Below are positions 44,821 through 57,200 of a stretch of DNA of 64,000 nucleotides, piece after piece; the stretch's first letter is position 1, and each line of letters begins with the position of its first letter. A program made the translations under genes and the position numbers. The notes beneath the pieces were generated by a model, which did not search any database, had not been told where the DNA came from, and was given only the letters and a program-made list of their open reading frames with translations. Source of the DNA: Euglena gracilis (Eukaryota > Euglenida > Euglenophyceae > Euglenales); contig CP154954.1 of the NCBI GenBank assembly GCA_039621445.1, positions 28,638,417-28,702,416 of the forward strand, given 5' to 3'.

Positions 44821-45097
44821 AGGGCCCAGTTGCATTTCCCCCCTCCCCCTGCATTCATTTGCCAAACAAACTGTGGTGGTTCAGGTCTGCAGGGAAACGA
44901 TGGGTTAGATACATCTTCACACAGGTAAAGGGAATACATGTCAGGTTTCAAGGTTTCATGCCAAGGCCTCCAAAGTCAGCCTCCCAGCTTTGATTTCATC
45001 AAAGCCTGGGCCAAAGCGCCGGGGGGGGGGTGAGGTCTGAGAGAGGCCAGAACTCTCAGGACCATTTCGCATTCTCGTGCCTCACACTTCACCGCGC

Positions 45098-45216
45098 CTG
45101 ATGTCACCCAGGGGGTTTGTGAGTTGATGGAGTCCCGCAAACACGTCTGGCCCATTGCGGTGTGGCCCGCAAGTCTGGACATCTTCCCGTTCCCCTTACC
45201 CGTTGAACACGAGGCG
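45098..45216 (+). CDS. Candidate exon upstream of the SIN1-like gene
   Basis: CTGATGTC is followed by ACC CAG GGG..., an open stretch TQGVCELMESRKHVWPIAVW then PASLDIFPFPLPVEHE, up to GAGGC before GTGCAG. Both borders fit the CAG(+4)/CTG(-8) signals. It could splice to 46593 with a one-base slide. Assignment to the SIN1-like gene is inference. Confidence 0.33.
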
Positions 45217-46592
45217 TGCAGTTGGATGTGATGGCTCATTTCTGTTTCAGTCTTTCGCTGTGATGATTGGTCTCATCCCACGCGTGATATATGGTCTCGG
45301 CCTCCAAAACTTCAGTTCTTTTTTAGGACCTGCCAAGGTCTTTGCCTGTGAACTTGCCTTTCCCATGCAGGCGGCCCAATCACAACCGTTAATTCGTGGT
45401 TCTTTCCATGGGGAGAGGGGGTGGGGGGATGGGTCTGGGCCTTGTCCCCAGGGCGGTTTGGCTCAGCCAAAGTTTTCACAGGAAACAATTTTTTGAGGAG
45501 TTTTCATGTCCCGAATGAAAAAAACCCTGAATTTTTTTTCAGAAAAAGTGAAGCCTAAAAAGTGAAACTGATGTTCTTTGTTAGATGTGTCTTCGCGCTT
45601 CAGCTTTTTAGGGTTTCTTTGTGCAATCACACAAACGAAGAGACATTTTTATGCCTTCTCGTCGCAAAAAGTGAGATTCACCCCCTGTTTTTCTTCCCAG
45701 CGGGGGCGTTGTGGGCTGGTTTTTTAGCGACCCAGAGAGATGTCCCAAATCTCCTTTTTTTCAATTTTTTTTTGTTTTCGGCGATCGACAGAGACGATGT
45801 TTTGAAGCTTGAGTATCACAAAAAACATGTGAAAAAAAATTCGAACGGAGCCGATTGGCAGTTCCTGAAACCACTGGCAGTTTCTGGAACTTTTTTTCCC
45901 TTGGTACTAGCAGCCTCGGAGCGTGCCCAAAACCTTGTGAAAAAAGGCCCACCATTTTTTTCAGTCCAGAAAAAACCTCATGAAAGATATTTCTGAAAAG
46001 CCCCATTTTGGCTTCCTCTGCACAGACTTGGACCAGGTGATGTGGACCAGGGGAGACAGTCCGGAGAAAGTCTTGACCGGCCAGCGGGGAAGGGCTCTGG
46101 GAGATGGTGGTGGAGGACGTGCAGAAGGATCTTTTTCAGGGTTTTTCATCTGAGGGATTTTCTTGTGAAAAAAATAAGAAACAATGGTACATTGCCGCTG
46201 AATGGGATATTGAAACAGTGTAAGTGTAAGTGTAAGCTCTTGCGCAATTGCACAAAGAAGTTAGTGTGCCCAGTTTTACCCCAAAAATGCATGTTTGGAA
46301 CGGTTTGTTCGCTCCGCAGAATTTTGCTTTTTTTATGACCAATTCCCCGAGATAGCACCAGGCATTACACCTCCTTTGGAATTCACGTGGGATATCAAGA
46401 CTTCAACCAGTTGTTCCGGAACTGGGACAACCGGAACCCATAAATAGACTGAATGATAATACAGATATTTTGGGAACAGGAGCCAAATGCTTGAAAGGGT
46501 GGAAGAAGAAGGGAGAGGGTATAACTTTTTTTCGTTTTGGAACCAAGTTTTTTGGTGCCTGTGATGATCAGAAAAGTTTACGGACTGGAATG

Positions 46593-46922
46593 TGTGGTCG
46601 GGGATCATCTTTGGGAAACTTGTTGAGTTTGCCCCGAATGGAGATGCTACAGAACAACGTACCCCGCACTGTGCAACCAGCGCTCTCTGTCAGGCGCAAG
46701 AAGCTCAAGATTCAACATGTCAACACAGCTGCCCATTTCGCTGTTACCTCGGCCACGTCTGTCCCATTGGGAAACTGTTCGAGTCGTCGACCGCTCACAA
46801 TCGCCATTTTGGGCAAATCAAGGCACCGAGTGCCCTGGTGCGCTTCCCGCCAGCTGGCACTTGGCACTCCCTGAACGCCTTCCTCAGACCTTGCCACATG
46901 TGCCAGCCACCTTGTGTGTGCG
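46593..46922 (+). CDS. SIN1-like gene, candidate upstream exon
   Basis: An open frame beginning [20 protein letters not shown] and ending QPPCVC plus one base. CTGGAATG precedes it and AGGCAG follows it. Whether all of it is exon is uncertain, because the other two frames are also partly open. Confidence 0.33.
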
Positions 46923-48236
46923 AGGCAGCCAGGGCCACCATGACGTGAGGGCTGCCCGATGGACCTCCACCTGCTGCCCCACTTCGCCGACGGGAAGTTT
47001 GATGTGCGGCTGCCGACCTACGCGGCCCGGCCGGGATTTACCGCACCGAGGAGGCTGTCTCTCTCACGCCAGATCCAAGCAGGCTGCAAATATGAACAAA
47101 ACGGATAGTATTTATCATGAAAAGAATATTTCATATTGAACTTAAAATTTATATGTGTTTTGATTAATGTTAAATCTTTTATCAAATTGTATATTTCATT
47201 TCGTTTTGTGTTTTTTTAATGTTGGTTTTGTTCCATAATATATTATTAAGCATTTGTTTTACAGAATTATCATTTGTTTTAATCTAATGGAATTTTTTTT
47301 TGCTTTCTGTGCGATTTTCCAATTTCCCGCCATTCCATTTGCCGCCATACCTCCCCCATCCAGTTCACCGTGCGTCGCGCCCCGGGCCTGGCCCATCACG
47401 CTCCATGGGCGGCAGGTGGAGCTGCCCTCCTCGTTCAGCCCCCCGCTGGAGCACGACCTGGCGGGGATGCTGCAGGCCCGCTGCCTGACCTCCGACCGCC
47501 AGCCCGCCGCTGCCGATGGGCGGCTGCCATCTCACAAGAGGGCGAAACGACCCCCGGTGTCCCGTTTGGGTTGCAGGGAACCAATGCATGGATGCCTTGC
47601 CGATGATCCTCACAATGCATTATCACATTTTTTTTTAATTTCCCCCCAAACCCTGCTTTTTTTCGAGCGTTGTAAAGCGTGGATTTTGCGTGCATTTTTT
47701 TTCATTGTTATGCTTTATTGTGCGCTTTTTTGATTTCTAGGTTTGCATATTTTGATGTTTCGCATTTTTTTTATTTTCCTGGGGTTTCCATACTTTCAAA
47801 TTTGATGTTTTCAAGTGAAAAAGATTCTGCGCTCCAAGGCCAAGGAAGGAAGACACTGTTCAGGTTCTCTAAAGGACAACGTGAGAGCCTGAGAGTTTTA
47901 GATTGGATTTTTCACCATTTCTTCTCTCATAAATACATGCAAAGTGCTAAAAATACATTGGCATGCAACTCCAAATGGAGCCCGTTGGCTTGGAGACGGT
48001 TGAAAACTTCCCTCAAATATTCCTGAGTGCAGTTTTAGGCACAAGAATGAGATCAGACCAAGAATCAAGTAGAACCTTGATTTAGACCAGTTTACACGTG
48101 GCACAAAGCGCCGAAGGAAAATTTTTCTGTTTTTTGGGAAGCCTAAAAGTGATGATTTTTTGGAGCCTCAGCCAGCAAAGAATCTAAATACTTGACGGGT
48201 TCACTGCGCCAAGCGCCCTCGTGTGTCCCAACGTTC

Positions 48237-48267
<31 letters not shown>

Positions 48268-51200
48268 ATCCGCCTCACGCCGAAGGGTGTTGAAGGCGGA
48301 AAAGGAGGAGGGCTGCCGAAGATTTGGATTCTTCCGCGACGTTCTCTGAGACGTCGCTCCAGCAGTCCCCTAACAATGACCCAGATGGTGACGCACTGGA
48401 GGCGGGCTCCGACCAGGCACGCTGCAGCCTTGCCAGAGCACGATCCTTGCTATCCTCTTCAGGGCGGTCCGTAAGGGATGGTGTTTTTTTTAAAGGAGGG
48501 GACCGGCCCCTCAAGGACCGCCCGCCCCCCTCCCCTCAATAACAGAAAGGCCCCTACACCACCGGTGTTTTTCAACACCTGCCAAGTGGGCATAGGAACC
48601 GATCTCCTACCCTTGGACCCACTGATCTGTCTCCTTTTTTTTTATTTACATTTTCCATATTTGTTGAAGTACGACATATTTCCCGAGTTAAAAAGGATTG
48701 CGGACAAATATTTGGAAAAAAAATTTTCCGATTTTTTTCGTCTGCAAGTGGGCCGAAAATGCTATATCCCCCCTCATTGTCCTCTGATCCTGTACTCGCT
48801 GACCTGTCCTCGTCGGGGCCTGCCTCCAAGGCACGTTGACTACCAGTTGGATTTGGGCGATCTTTTTTTGGATCCATTTTTGGATTTTGGGGGGTCGACC
48901 CCCCCCACCACCTCTTCCCGTATTTCCGGTAACACCAATTTTTGGATCCCAAAAAATTTTCCCGGCGCCTTCGGCGCTGGGTGTATTTTTGACCTATTTT
49001 GGGACCCGTATAGGGGGTCCCCCCAAAAACCCCCCCAAACCCCATTTTTTTCACACCTTCCAAAATTTCAACATTGCTCAAAATTTTGATTTTGAGAGGT
49101 TATTGAAGCGAAAAATACCACCAAAAATCCAAAAATTTCCAAAGAGAAAAACTCTCAGTAAAATTCGAATGTTCCAAGATTTCGTCCCATTTTCTTGACC
49201 TGCATTTTTTGACCTCCTCCTAAAAAGTAATAATTTTCAACCCTAAAATTTTGAGATTTTTTTGGGAAAAAATGTGGGTTTCCATCAAAAAATCATGTAT
49301 TTTGGGTTCATTTTTCAAAATAATTTTCAAAAATTTTCCCCGGCTAAAATCCCTGTTTTCCCTGAATTGGTGAAAATCTGTGGTGGGTGGGGGGTCACCC
49401 CCCCACCTCCCAGGTGGGGGTCGACCCCCCCCCCCACCAGTCAATCACTTAGTCACTCGTCGACCCCCCCGGGGGGGGGGGAGGTGGTTGACTGGTTTTT
49501 TCAGAGTGACTGACTGGTTTTTGGCCCGGACCCCCTATTTGGCTTAGGCGGCGTAAATTGCCCATGAAAAAAATTGACTGGGCGCATTGGAAATCAACCC
49601 GAAAATAGCAACAAAGAAACCCCCCAAAATTTTTGGGTGCCAGAGTTGACTTGAAAGTTTTGGAGGTTTTTAATGGTGTAGGAGGGGAAGCGGGAATCTG
49701 CTTCCTTTTTGGGGGAAGCGAAAAAACGCTTCCCCCTGAACTTTTTGAAATAGCTAAAAGTGTACATATTTTTTTGAATTTTGACATCGGCGGAAGCGGA
49801 TTACCGCTTCGTGTGAAACTTTTTATAGGGAAGCAGTTTTCCGCTTCCTCCATTGCATATCACAACAAGTAGGCACCTTTAAGACTGGCATCAACCTCAT
49901 CAACATAAGACATCATCCAAAGTCTTAACCACATTAAAAAAAATTGTCACGAAAAGAAGCCTTATAACAGCAATCATCCGCTGGAAAACACAAGGCAGGG
50001 GAAGCGTGTTTCCGCTTCCTATGGGTGGGCCAGATAAAGTAGTTGCATGTGGGGAGCAGGTTCGGCGATGGCTGTTCTCGCCCTACACCACTTATATTGG
50101 GGACTGATATTGGTGACGACTTCAGTGCCCATCCACTGTTGTCCAACCCCTGGGTCAGTTATGGCTTCACGAGAGGTCTCCAGCGGCTTAATGGTGGCTG
50201 CCTGAATTGTGCTTGAAATGTGCCTGGACTCAGGCTGATTGTGGTGGTGCCATCTCGGATGGTTCTGAGAGCGGATGGGTGGTGTGTTTACATGGAACTG
50301 ATTGGGAAACCAAGGCAAAAAGGCCTCAATACAGGGATGTTGGTGATGACTTTGAGTGGGCTGTTTTGCTGTGAGTTGCTGGATGCCGTGTTTTGAGGCT
50401 CCTTTGAGAGGGAAAGTTGCCAGGTATGGATTAGTTTGCATGAGGCTGACACTGTGTCTACAGCAACAATGTGTTTCCACCAAGGCCACGGAGTTGTCTT
50501 GTTCAAGAAGGGAGGTGGCATAGAGCTGGACAATGGGTCAGGCACAATTGAGGGGGCTGAGGATCACTAAAGATTGGAACCAATCTCCTTAAACCCTGTG
50601 AAACCATTTTCCAGGTACATTCAGTGCTTAAACACAGTGTCCTGGATTAGGTTCTGTCATTGGTATGTGAAGGTGCCCCCAAATACCTGGTGTGCGGGGG
50701 TGGGAGTGATGTGCCAGAATCAAATTGTTGAATGCACCTGGGATTATGGGCGGCAGTGGAATCCGATAAACACTTCACACAAAAGTTGAATGAATGAAAA
50801 TGAAGCGGAAACCAGTTTCGTCAGGGAGGAAGCGGAATCCCGCTTCCTCCCTGTGCGGGAAGCGGTTTTGCGCTTTCTCTTTGGAAAGTGGTCCCCTGCT
50901 ACCCACAGGTGGTAGAGACAGCAGAAATGGGACGTGCAGAGACTGATTAGGCTGCCTGTGTGTCTCCGTGAGCCTTCTGGGAGTACGGTGAGTGTGCAGT
51001 TCACCAAGCCATGTGCGGCTGAGAGTCGTCGGTGGGCCTTGAGGACAAAGACAGCTCTCCGGAGCCCCTCTCCTGACCAGTAGGCGGAGGTGGGCCATGA
51101 ACATGGCCTGGGAGGAACAAATGGACGAAACCTCACGGATAAGACCCACCTGCCTGCGCTTTCGCCAGGGAAGAAAGGATTTGAGAGGGGGTTTGGGACA

Positions 51201-54200
51201 CAATTCCACATAGCTGGATATTTTTGGAGGGATTTGCATTGTCGGTCGGTGCTTAAGCAATTGCCTGTTCCAGGCAGGGCAGAATGGGAAGGCCTGGTGG
51301 GGGCACACAATTTTTTACCGACCCGGGGGGGAGGGGGGTCACTCCACTTTTCGAGAAACCAGTCAGTCACTACCCCTCCCCTCCCGGGGAGGTCGGCCAC
51401 TCTGGAATTTAAAGGAAATTTGACCCAAAACATGAAAAAAAGGGGCAAACTTAGGCGGCGTAAATTGCCCAAAAATTTTGGACTGTTTGAAGTGGAAAGT
51501 GGAAGAGGAGGAAGCGGAAAAACGCTTCGTCCGAACCCCCAAAATTTTTAGCTTTTCTTGGAAGAGGCTGTATTTGGGCCATTTCTGCCGGTGTTTTGGC
51601 TTGGAGTAACGAACCTCTATAGCAGACTGAAATGAGCGAAAAGGGGTATGAATTTTTGAGTGCAAGCCGAAATCGGCAAAAAGTGCACAAAATTTTCAAA
51701 TGAAGCGAAAAACTGCTTCGTCACTGCCCAGTTCTACTGCACTCCGAGGCACCGAAACCCAAAGTGACCCAAACGGGGCCTCACGAGGACAGAGAAGAGA
51801 AGAGGAAGCGATTGTTACCAAAAACTGCTTCCTTATTTGACGTCAATCAGCGGAAATGAAGGGTAGGCGCTGGTTCGGAGAATGCATACAGCAGAAACCC
51901 CCTGAAATTTTCATAGTGGCCAGGAGGAACAGGGGGGGGGGGATTGATATCGGAGGCCTTTGGAAAAATTGCGGAAAAATTGCGGAAAAATTGCGGAAAT
52001 TGCGGAAAAATTGCGGAAAAATTGATATCGGGTATACACATTTCTGCTTGGGGGACTTAGAAAATTTTCAATTGTGAGGTTCAGAACACCGCAACACCCA
52101 CGTCGATGCAGGCGAGCACAAATCAACACGCTTGATGTTCTTTGCACAGGTGGGACGCACCCAATCCTGTGACCAGTGGTGCACCTGTGAGAAAAATTGG
52201 TAAACTGGGGGGGGAACAACAAAACACAATAGCACACCTGTTGATCCATTTGAAGAATGGCTTGAACTCATTGCATCTTCCATCTTCGGTGGTGGGGAAA
52301 AAATTCTTCAAAAAATGGTGAAAAATTGCGGAAAATTTGCGGAAATTGCGGAAAAATTGCGGAAAATTGCGGAAAATTGCGGAAATTGCGGAAAATTGCA
52401 GAAATTGCGGAAAATTGCGGATATCAATTTCCCCCCCCTGGAGGAAGCGGAATCACGCTTCCTCCTGACGATTTTAATTTTTTGCGGCCATGACTTCGAA
52501 GGCCTGAGTGGTCTGAAGGAGCACGAAAACAAGGGGGAGATGAAGTCGGAGCCCGCAGCCTACATCTGGCACATACACAATTCAACCTAGGCCGTATGTG
52601 ATGGAGTTTCGGGTGTTGGTGAGTGGACAAAGGCTTAGCTTGTGCTGTGATGGAACCTGCATCTTCTTGAGTCGTAGAACATGCCCAAATGGTCCGGATA
52701 GGACCTTGCAAAAAATCTGGGCCATTTCCCCATTAAACAGTCCCCCCCCCCCCCCCCGGGGTGGGTGACTGGTTTTTTTCAGAGTGACTGACTGGTTTTT
52801 GGCCCGGACCCCCTCCCCCCCCCCCCGGGGGGGTCGGCCAGGAGTGGGCAAAAGTGGTTTGAGTGACCCCGGCGCCGAAGGCGCCAGAAAACTTTTTTGG
52901 GTCTAAAATGGCCTAAAGTGACTGGAAAGTGGCCGTTTTTCTGAGTGGCCGACCCCCCCCCCCCCCCGGGGGGGGGAGTGACTGGCTGGTTTTTTGAAAA
53001 TGAGTGACTGACTGGTTTTTAAAAAAGTGGAGTGACCCCCCCCCCCCGGGGGTCGGTAAGCAATTGTATTGTCTGGAATCCTCCCAAAGGGAATCCTTAA
53101 GGAAACCCCTGCTGCAAGCCCAGATATTTCCAGAGCAGGGCAAATCATGCATTACTTACCAGTCTGCCAACCTAAGCATTAAGGTTATTTGCCACCGTAG
53201 GGGGCACTTCCCATTGCGGAGTGGACGAAGAGTGACACCTGCATGTCAAAAATCCTTATTTTTCAGTTGAAGCGTATTGGGGCAGGAATTTTAGGTTAGG
53301 GACCGTCCTGATCCTGTTTGCATCTTTTCTCAATCTGCTTTTTTGTTTCTTATTACCATTAGTTGTTGTTGTTGTTGTCGTCGTCGTCATCGTCGTCGCC
53401 ATCATCGTCGTCGTCGTCGTCGTCGCCATCGTCGTCGTCGTCGTCGTCGTTGTAGTCGTCGTCGTCGTCATCATCATCATCATCGTCGTCGTCGTCGTCG
53501 TCGTCGTCATCATCATCATCATCATGATCATCATCATTATCATTTCATTATCATTATCATCACCATCATCATCATCATTATCATTGTGATTACTCCTTTT
53601 GTTGTTGTTGTTGTTGCTGTTGTTGTTGTTGTCGTCGTCGTCGTCGTCGTCGTCGTTGTTTTTTTTTTTAAATGACTCTGCCACAAGTTTTCCTTCGCAG
53701 CAAGAATTTGTACCACGTGTTTTATTGCTCCCACAGGAGGAGGAGGACCTGACTTTCGAGAAGGAGCTACCTCCCAGCATAGACGCCCAGGCCACTGCGC
53801 CAACATCAGGCTTCGACATAAGGAGGGCGCACGGGGTTTAGGTGGGGGGTGCCCCCCCCCCCTGGCCGGAGGGGGGGTTCGGCCCATGCAATCGTTCAGT
53901 CACTGGCTGACCCTCCCCCCGGGGGGTGGGCGACTGTTTTTTTTTCTTCAGAGTGACTGACTGGTTTTTGGACTCCCTCCCCCTGGAGGGGGTCTGCAAA
54001 AAACCATTGAACCGAAGGCACTGGAAAAAAATTGGCCTTTTTTGTGCTTTTCGTCAAGTTTTGACAGTGACTGACTGGTTTTCCAGAAAGAAAAAGTGAC
54101 TGGCTGGTTTTTGGGAGAGTGGAAGTCACTGGAGAGTGACCCGGGGGGGGGGTTGGAAAAAAATTTTATGGTTCGACCCCACCCCCCACCTGCCAGGGGG

Positions 54201-57200
54201 GTCTGGACCGACCCCCCGGGCGGGGAACCCGGGACCCCCTAGAAGGACAAACATTTTTCTTCAGGCACCTTGTGCCGAGATTTTTTTTTGCATTTTTGAC
54301 AAGTTTTTGCCCTAAAAGTACCCAAAATGGCACTTTTGGCCGTTTGGGGGGGTCCAACTTTTTCGGCCCGGCAAATCGGTCTCCCAGAAAACCGGTCACC
54401 CAGACCGCGGTCATATGTCCCTCAAACTGGAACCTGATTGGAGGTTCCCGTTAAGATCCCCGGGGTAGGTGTTCCAGTGTGTCCCGTCGGATTTGTGCGC
54501 ACGGGACACACGCATATGGCTGTCATAAAATTCTGCAAATACTGAAAGAATTTGGATGGGTGTTTGAGGACCTCAAATGAAGGTACCCCCCTCCTGGACC
54601 GGATGGGGGGTTCCGACCCCCACCTGCTGCCTGGGGTGGGTGGGTCTGGGGCCGGACCCCCACTCCCCCCGGGAGGGGGGGTCCAGGAAGTAGACCTGCG
54701 GATGGGTTTCGGCTCAAACTGCCTGATTTTTTTGGGAAATAAATGCACTTTTACAGCCCATTTTTTGGGGGGGGGTCCCTTGGGAGGTCCCTCGCTGGGC
54801 TGGGTGGGTTGGTAGGACCCCCTCCCTCCCCCCTTGGTCTTACATGCGCCTGTTTCAGGGCCAAAGCAACAGTGCCCTGTCGGAGACTCGTGTGTCGGGG
54901 GCATCACAGAGGCCCTCGCCCAGTGCCTGACGTACCGCGTGCGGATGCAGCAGCTGCGGACAGGGCGAAATGGGACCCCAGAAACCGTCTGGGCGGCCAG
55001 ACCCCATCCCGTCCCCATCCGGTGGGGGGGTCCGACCCGGTTCAGGTTGGTGTGGTTTCGAGAGTGGGGGGCACTGCTCTGGTGTGGGCTGCGCCAAAGG
55101 TCAGTCTGGCCCAGTCGATTTCCCCCCAAAGTTTTCAGCTCATTTTGGTTGTTTGGTGGGCGTGTGGGTCGACCCCTTCGGGGGAGGGGGGGCGGGGGGT
55201 CATGTGTGAATGTTCAAAAGAAGCAGGCGGGTGGGTTTGGCCCAGGCATTTGCTTAAGGACCCCGGGGGGGTGCTGGCTAGCCAATCGGCTAGACACTGG
55301 AAAAAATGGACTAGCTAGAACCCCCCCTCCCCCCGGGGGGGGGGGGTCCGGAGGTCCCCAGGACTGGAAAAATTTCTTAATAGGTTTTGGGCTGTTTTGG
55401 GCTGATTTTGTTCCAAAAATTCCCAAAAATGGCCAAAAACGGGCATTTTTGGCCATTTTTGGGGGTCCCAAAATTTTTTTGGCGCTTCGCACCGGTCACT
55501 GGGAAAAAATTTTCCACTAGCTAGCCCTGCCAGCAGACCCCCCCCCCGGGGGGGGTCTGCTAGAAATCCCACTAGCCAAATTTAGACTAGCTGCAGTCCA
55601 GCCCCCCCCGGGGGGGGGTACTGCAATCCCTTAAGCAAATGCCTGGTTTGGTCCCCGGGACACAAGTTTCCCCTGGGCCGTCACTCATAAGTGAACTCTG
55701 TGACCCAACCCCCGGGCTTTCCCGTGCCGCCGTGGCAGCGGGTGTTCGTCCCCTGCACCGCCCCGGGCGACGGCAGCCCGCTGCTCCACAAGCTGCACGT
55801 CGCGGTGCCGGAGATGGCGCGGGCGCCGGACGTCATCGTGCTCGCGCTGCAGCAGCTGCAGGGCGAGCAGGCGAACGTGGCGCCGGAGCAGCGGCTCTTC
55901 TTCCACACCAACCCCAACTTCTACCGGCTGCGGGTGGCGGAGGTGTGCGGCGCGGCGAATGGGTTGGCCGGTTTTTTTTGTTGGCTAAAACCCCCCTTGA
56001 CGGCCGCCTTTCCAAGTTTGAATATGTCCGTTGAAAAGGAGAATGCAGGTAGTGTGACCTGCCATGATAAAAATCAGAGCATGGGGGGGGTGGATTAAAA
56101 AGGACTCGCTGTACAGAAGCAGGCGGTGGCCAGCGATGGTCACTGCCACGTGACCCCCCCACCCCCCAACAATTTAAACAACGCAGGTTTCAGCCCGCTC
56201 AAGGGGTTGTTTAAAATTCGGGGTTGCTGAAACTTGGGTTTCATCGTACCTGATGAGGGGTTGCTTAAATTCGGACCACATGGTCAACAGAGAAAAGTCT
56301 ATCCTTGTCCAATTGAAGGACGAGGCCTTTTTTCAGAGCGAAAATGCACGCATGCAGCCTCAACCGGTTTCCGCAGAAATTCAGCTTTTATTTGTTTGTT
56401 TAAGCTTTGCTTTCATATTTCCTATATTTGCCCCTTCCTTTTGCCTCAATTTCAGGGGTTGCTTGAATTTGGAATTTTCATCTGGATTGCATAAATTTGG
56501 GGGGGTTTCCTCCCCCTTTTCAGATCCCTTTTGCGCTTTGCCACCCGAAACAGAGCCCCTCCCCACCGGCCCGGAACCACTTTCTCTCTGTTACTTTGCG
56601 TTGGAGGTGGAGGTCACATGTGAGCGGTGTTTCGCTGGCGCGCACCGTTCCACCACGTCTTGCCGTGGGGGTCTTCCAACCTGCGCCGGTGCCCGCCTTG
56701 CTGCAGGACGACACCGGGACCATCGAGGAGGACGTCCCGGCGCTGGACTGGAACTCCAAGGTCAACCGCCTGGACACGCTGGTCATGTGCTGCAGCGACG
56801 GCAGCGAGAGCGGGTGTCCGCCCCCGGACCCAGGGGACCCCCCCCCCCCCCCTGCCCCAGGGGAGGGGTGCCTGACTGGTTTTGACCCAAACCCCCTCCC
56901 CCGGGAGGGGGGTGGTCGGCGAAAAACCACCGAAGTGACTCGCCGCCGAAGGCACTGTATGATTTATTTATTTGTTTATTTTTATATTATTTTCTCACGT
57001 TTGTAGTCGAATTTTTTTTACTGGATCCCAGGCAGGCATGTGCTTAGTCGGGTGCCCACCCCACGGGGCGGGGGGGGGGGGCTAGGGGCAGGCACCACAT
57101 AGCACCCAATCCGACCCCCCGGGGGGGGGGTAGGTTTTGGGGGGTGCCTGCCCCTAGCAGGCACCCCTCCGACCCTGGCGCCGAAGGCGCCAGGGGCCTG

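Larger units (their letters stand above)
48457..54857 (+). other. SIN1-like gene, long intron with nested elements
   Basis: No further exon is supported between these points. The interval contains the GAAGCGG hairpin array, a GATATC/GCGG copy, several ACTGACTGG copies, a trinucleotide microsatellite and a CATGGTTTAGG-family copy. An undetected small exon is possible because the phase of the 48321 exon (1 nt) requires a 2-nt start at 54859 rather than 54858. Confidence 0.45.

Noticed and set aside
46470-47139. Other two frames over the candidate 46593-46922 exon
   Set aside because: They are open in part, but neither joins in phase to the next candidate exon with the expected intron signals.
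53256-53819. Asp/Asn-, Thr- and Met-rich ORF of 187 codons
   Set aside because: It is a translation of the GTC/ATC microsatellite.
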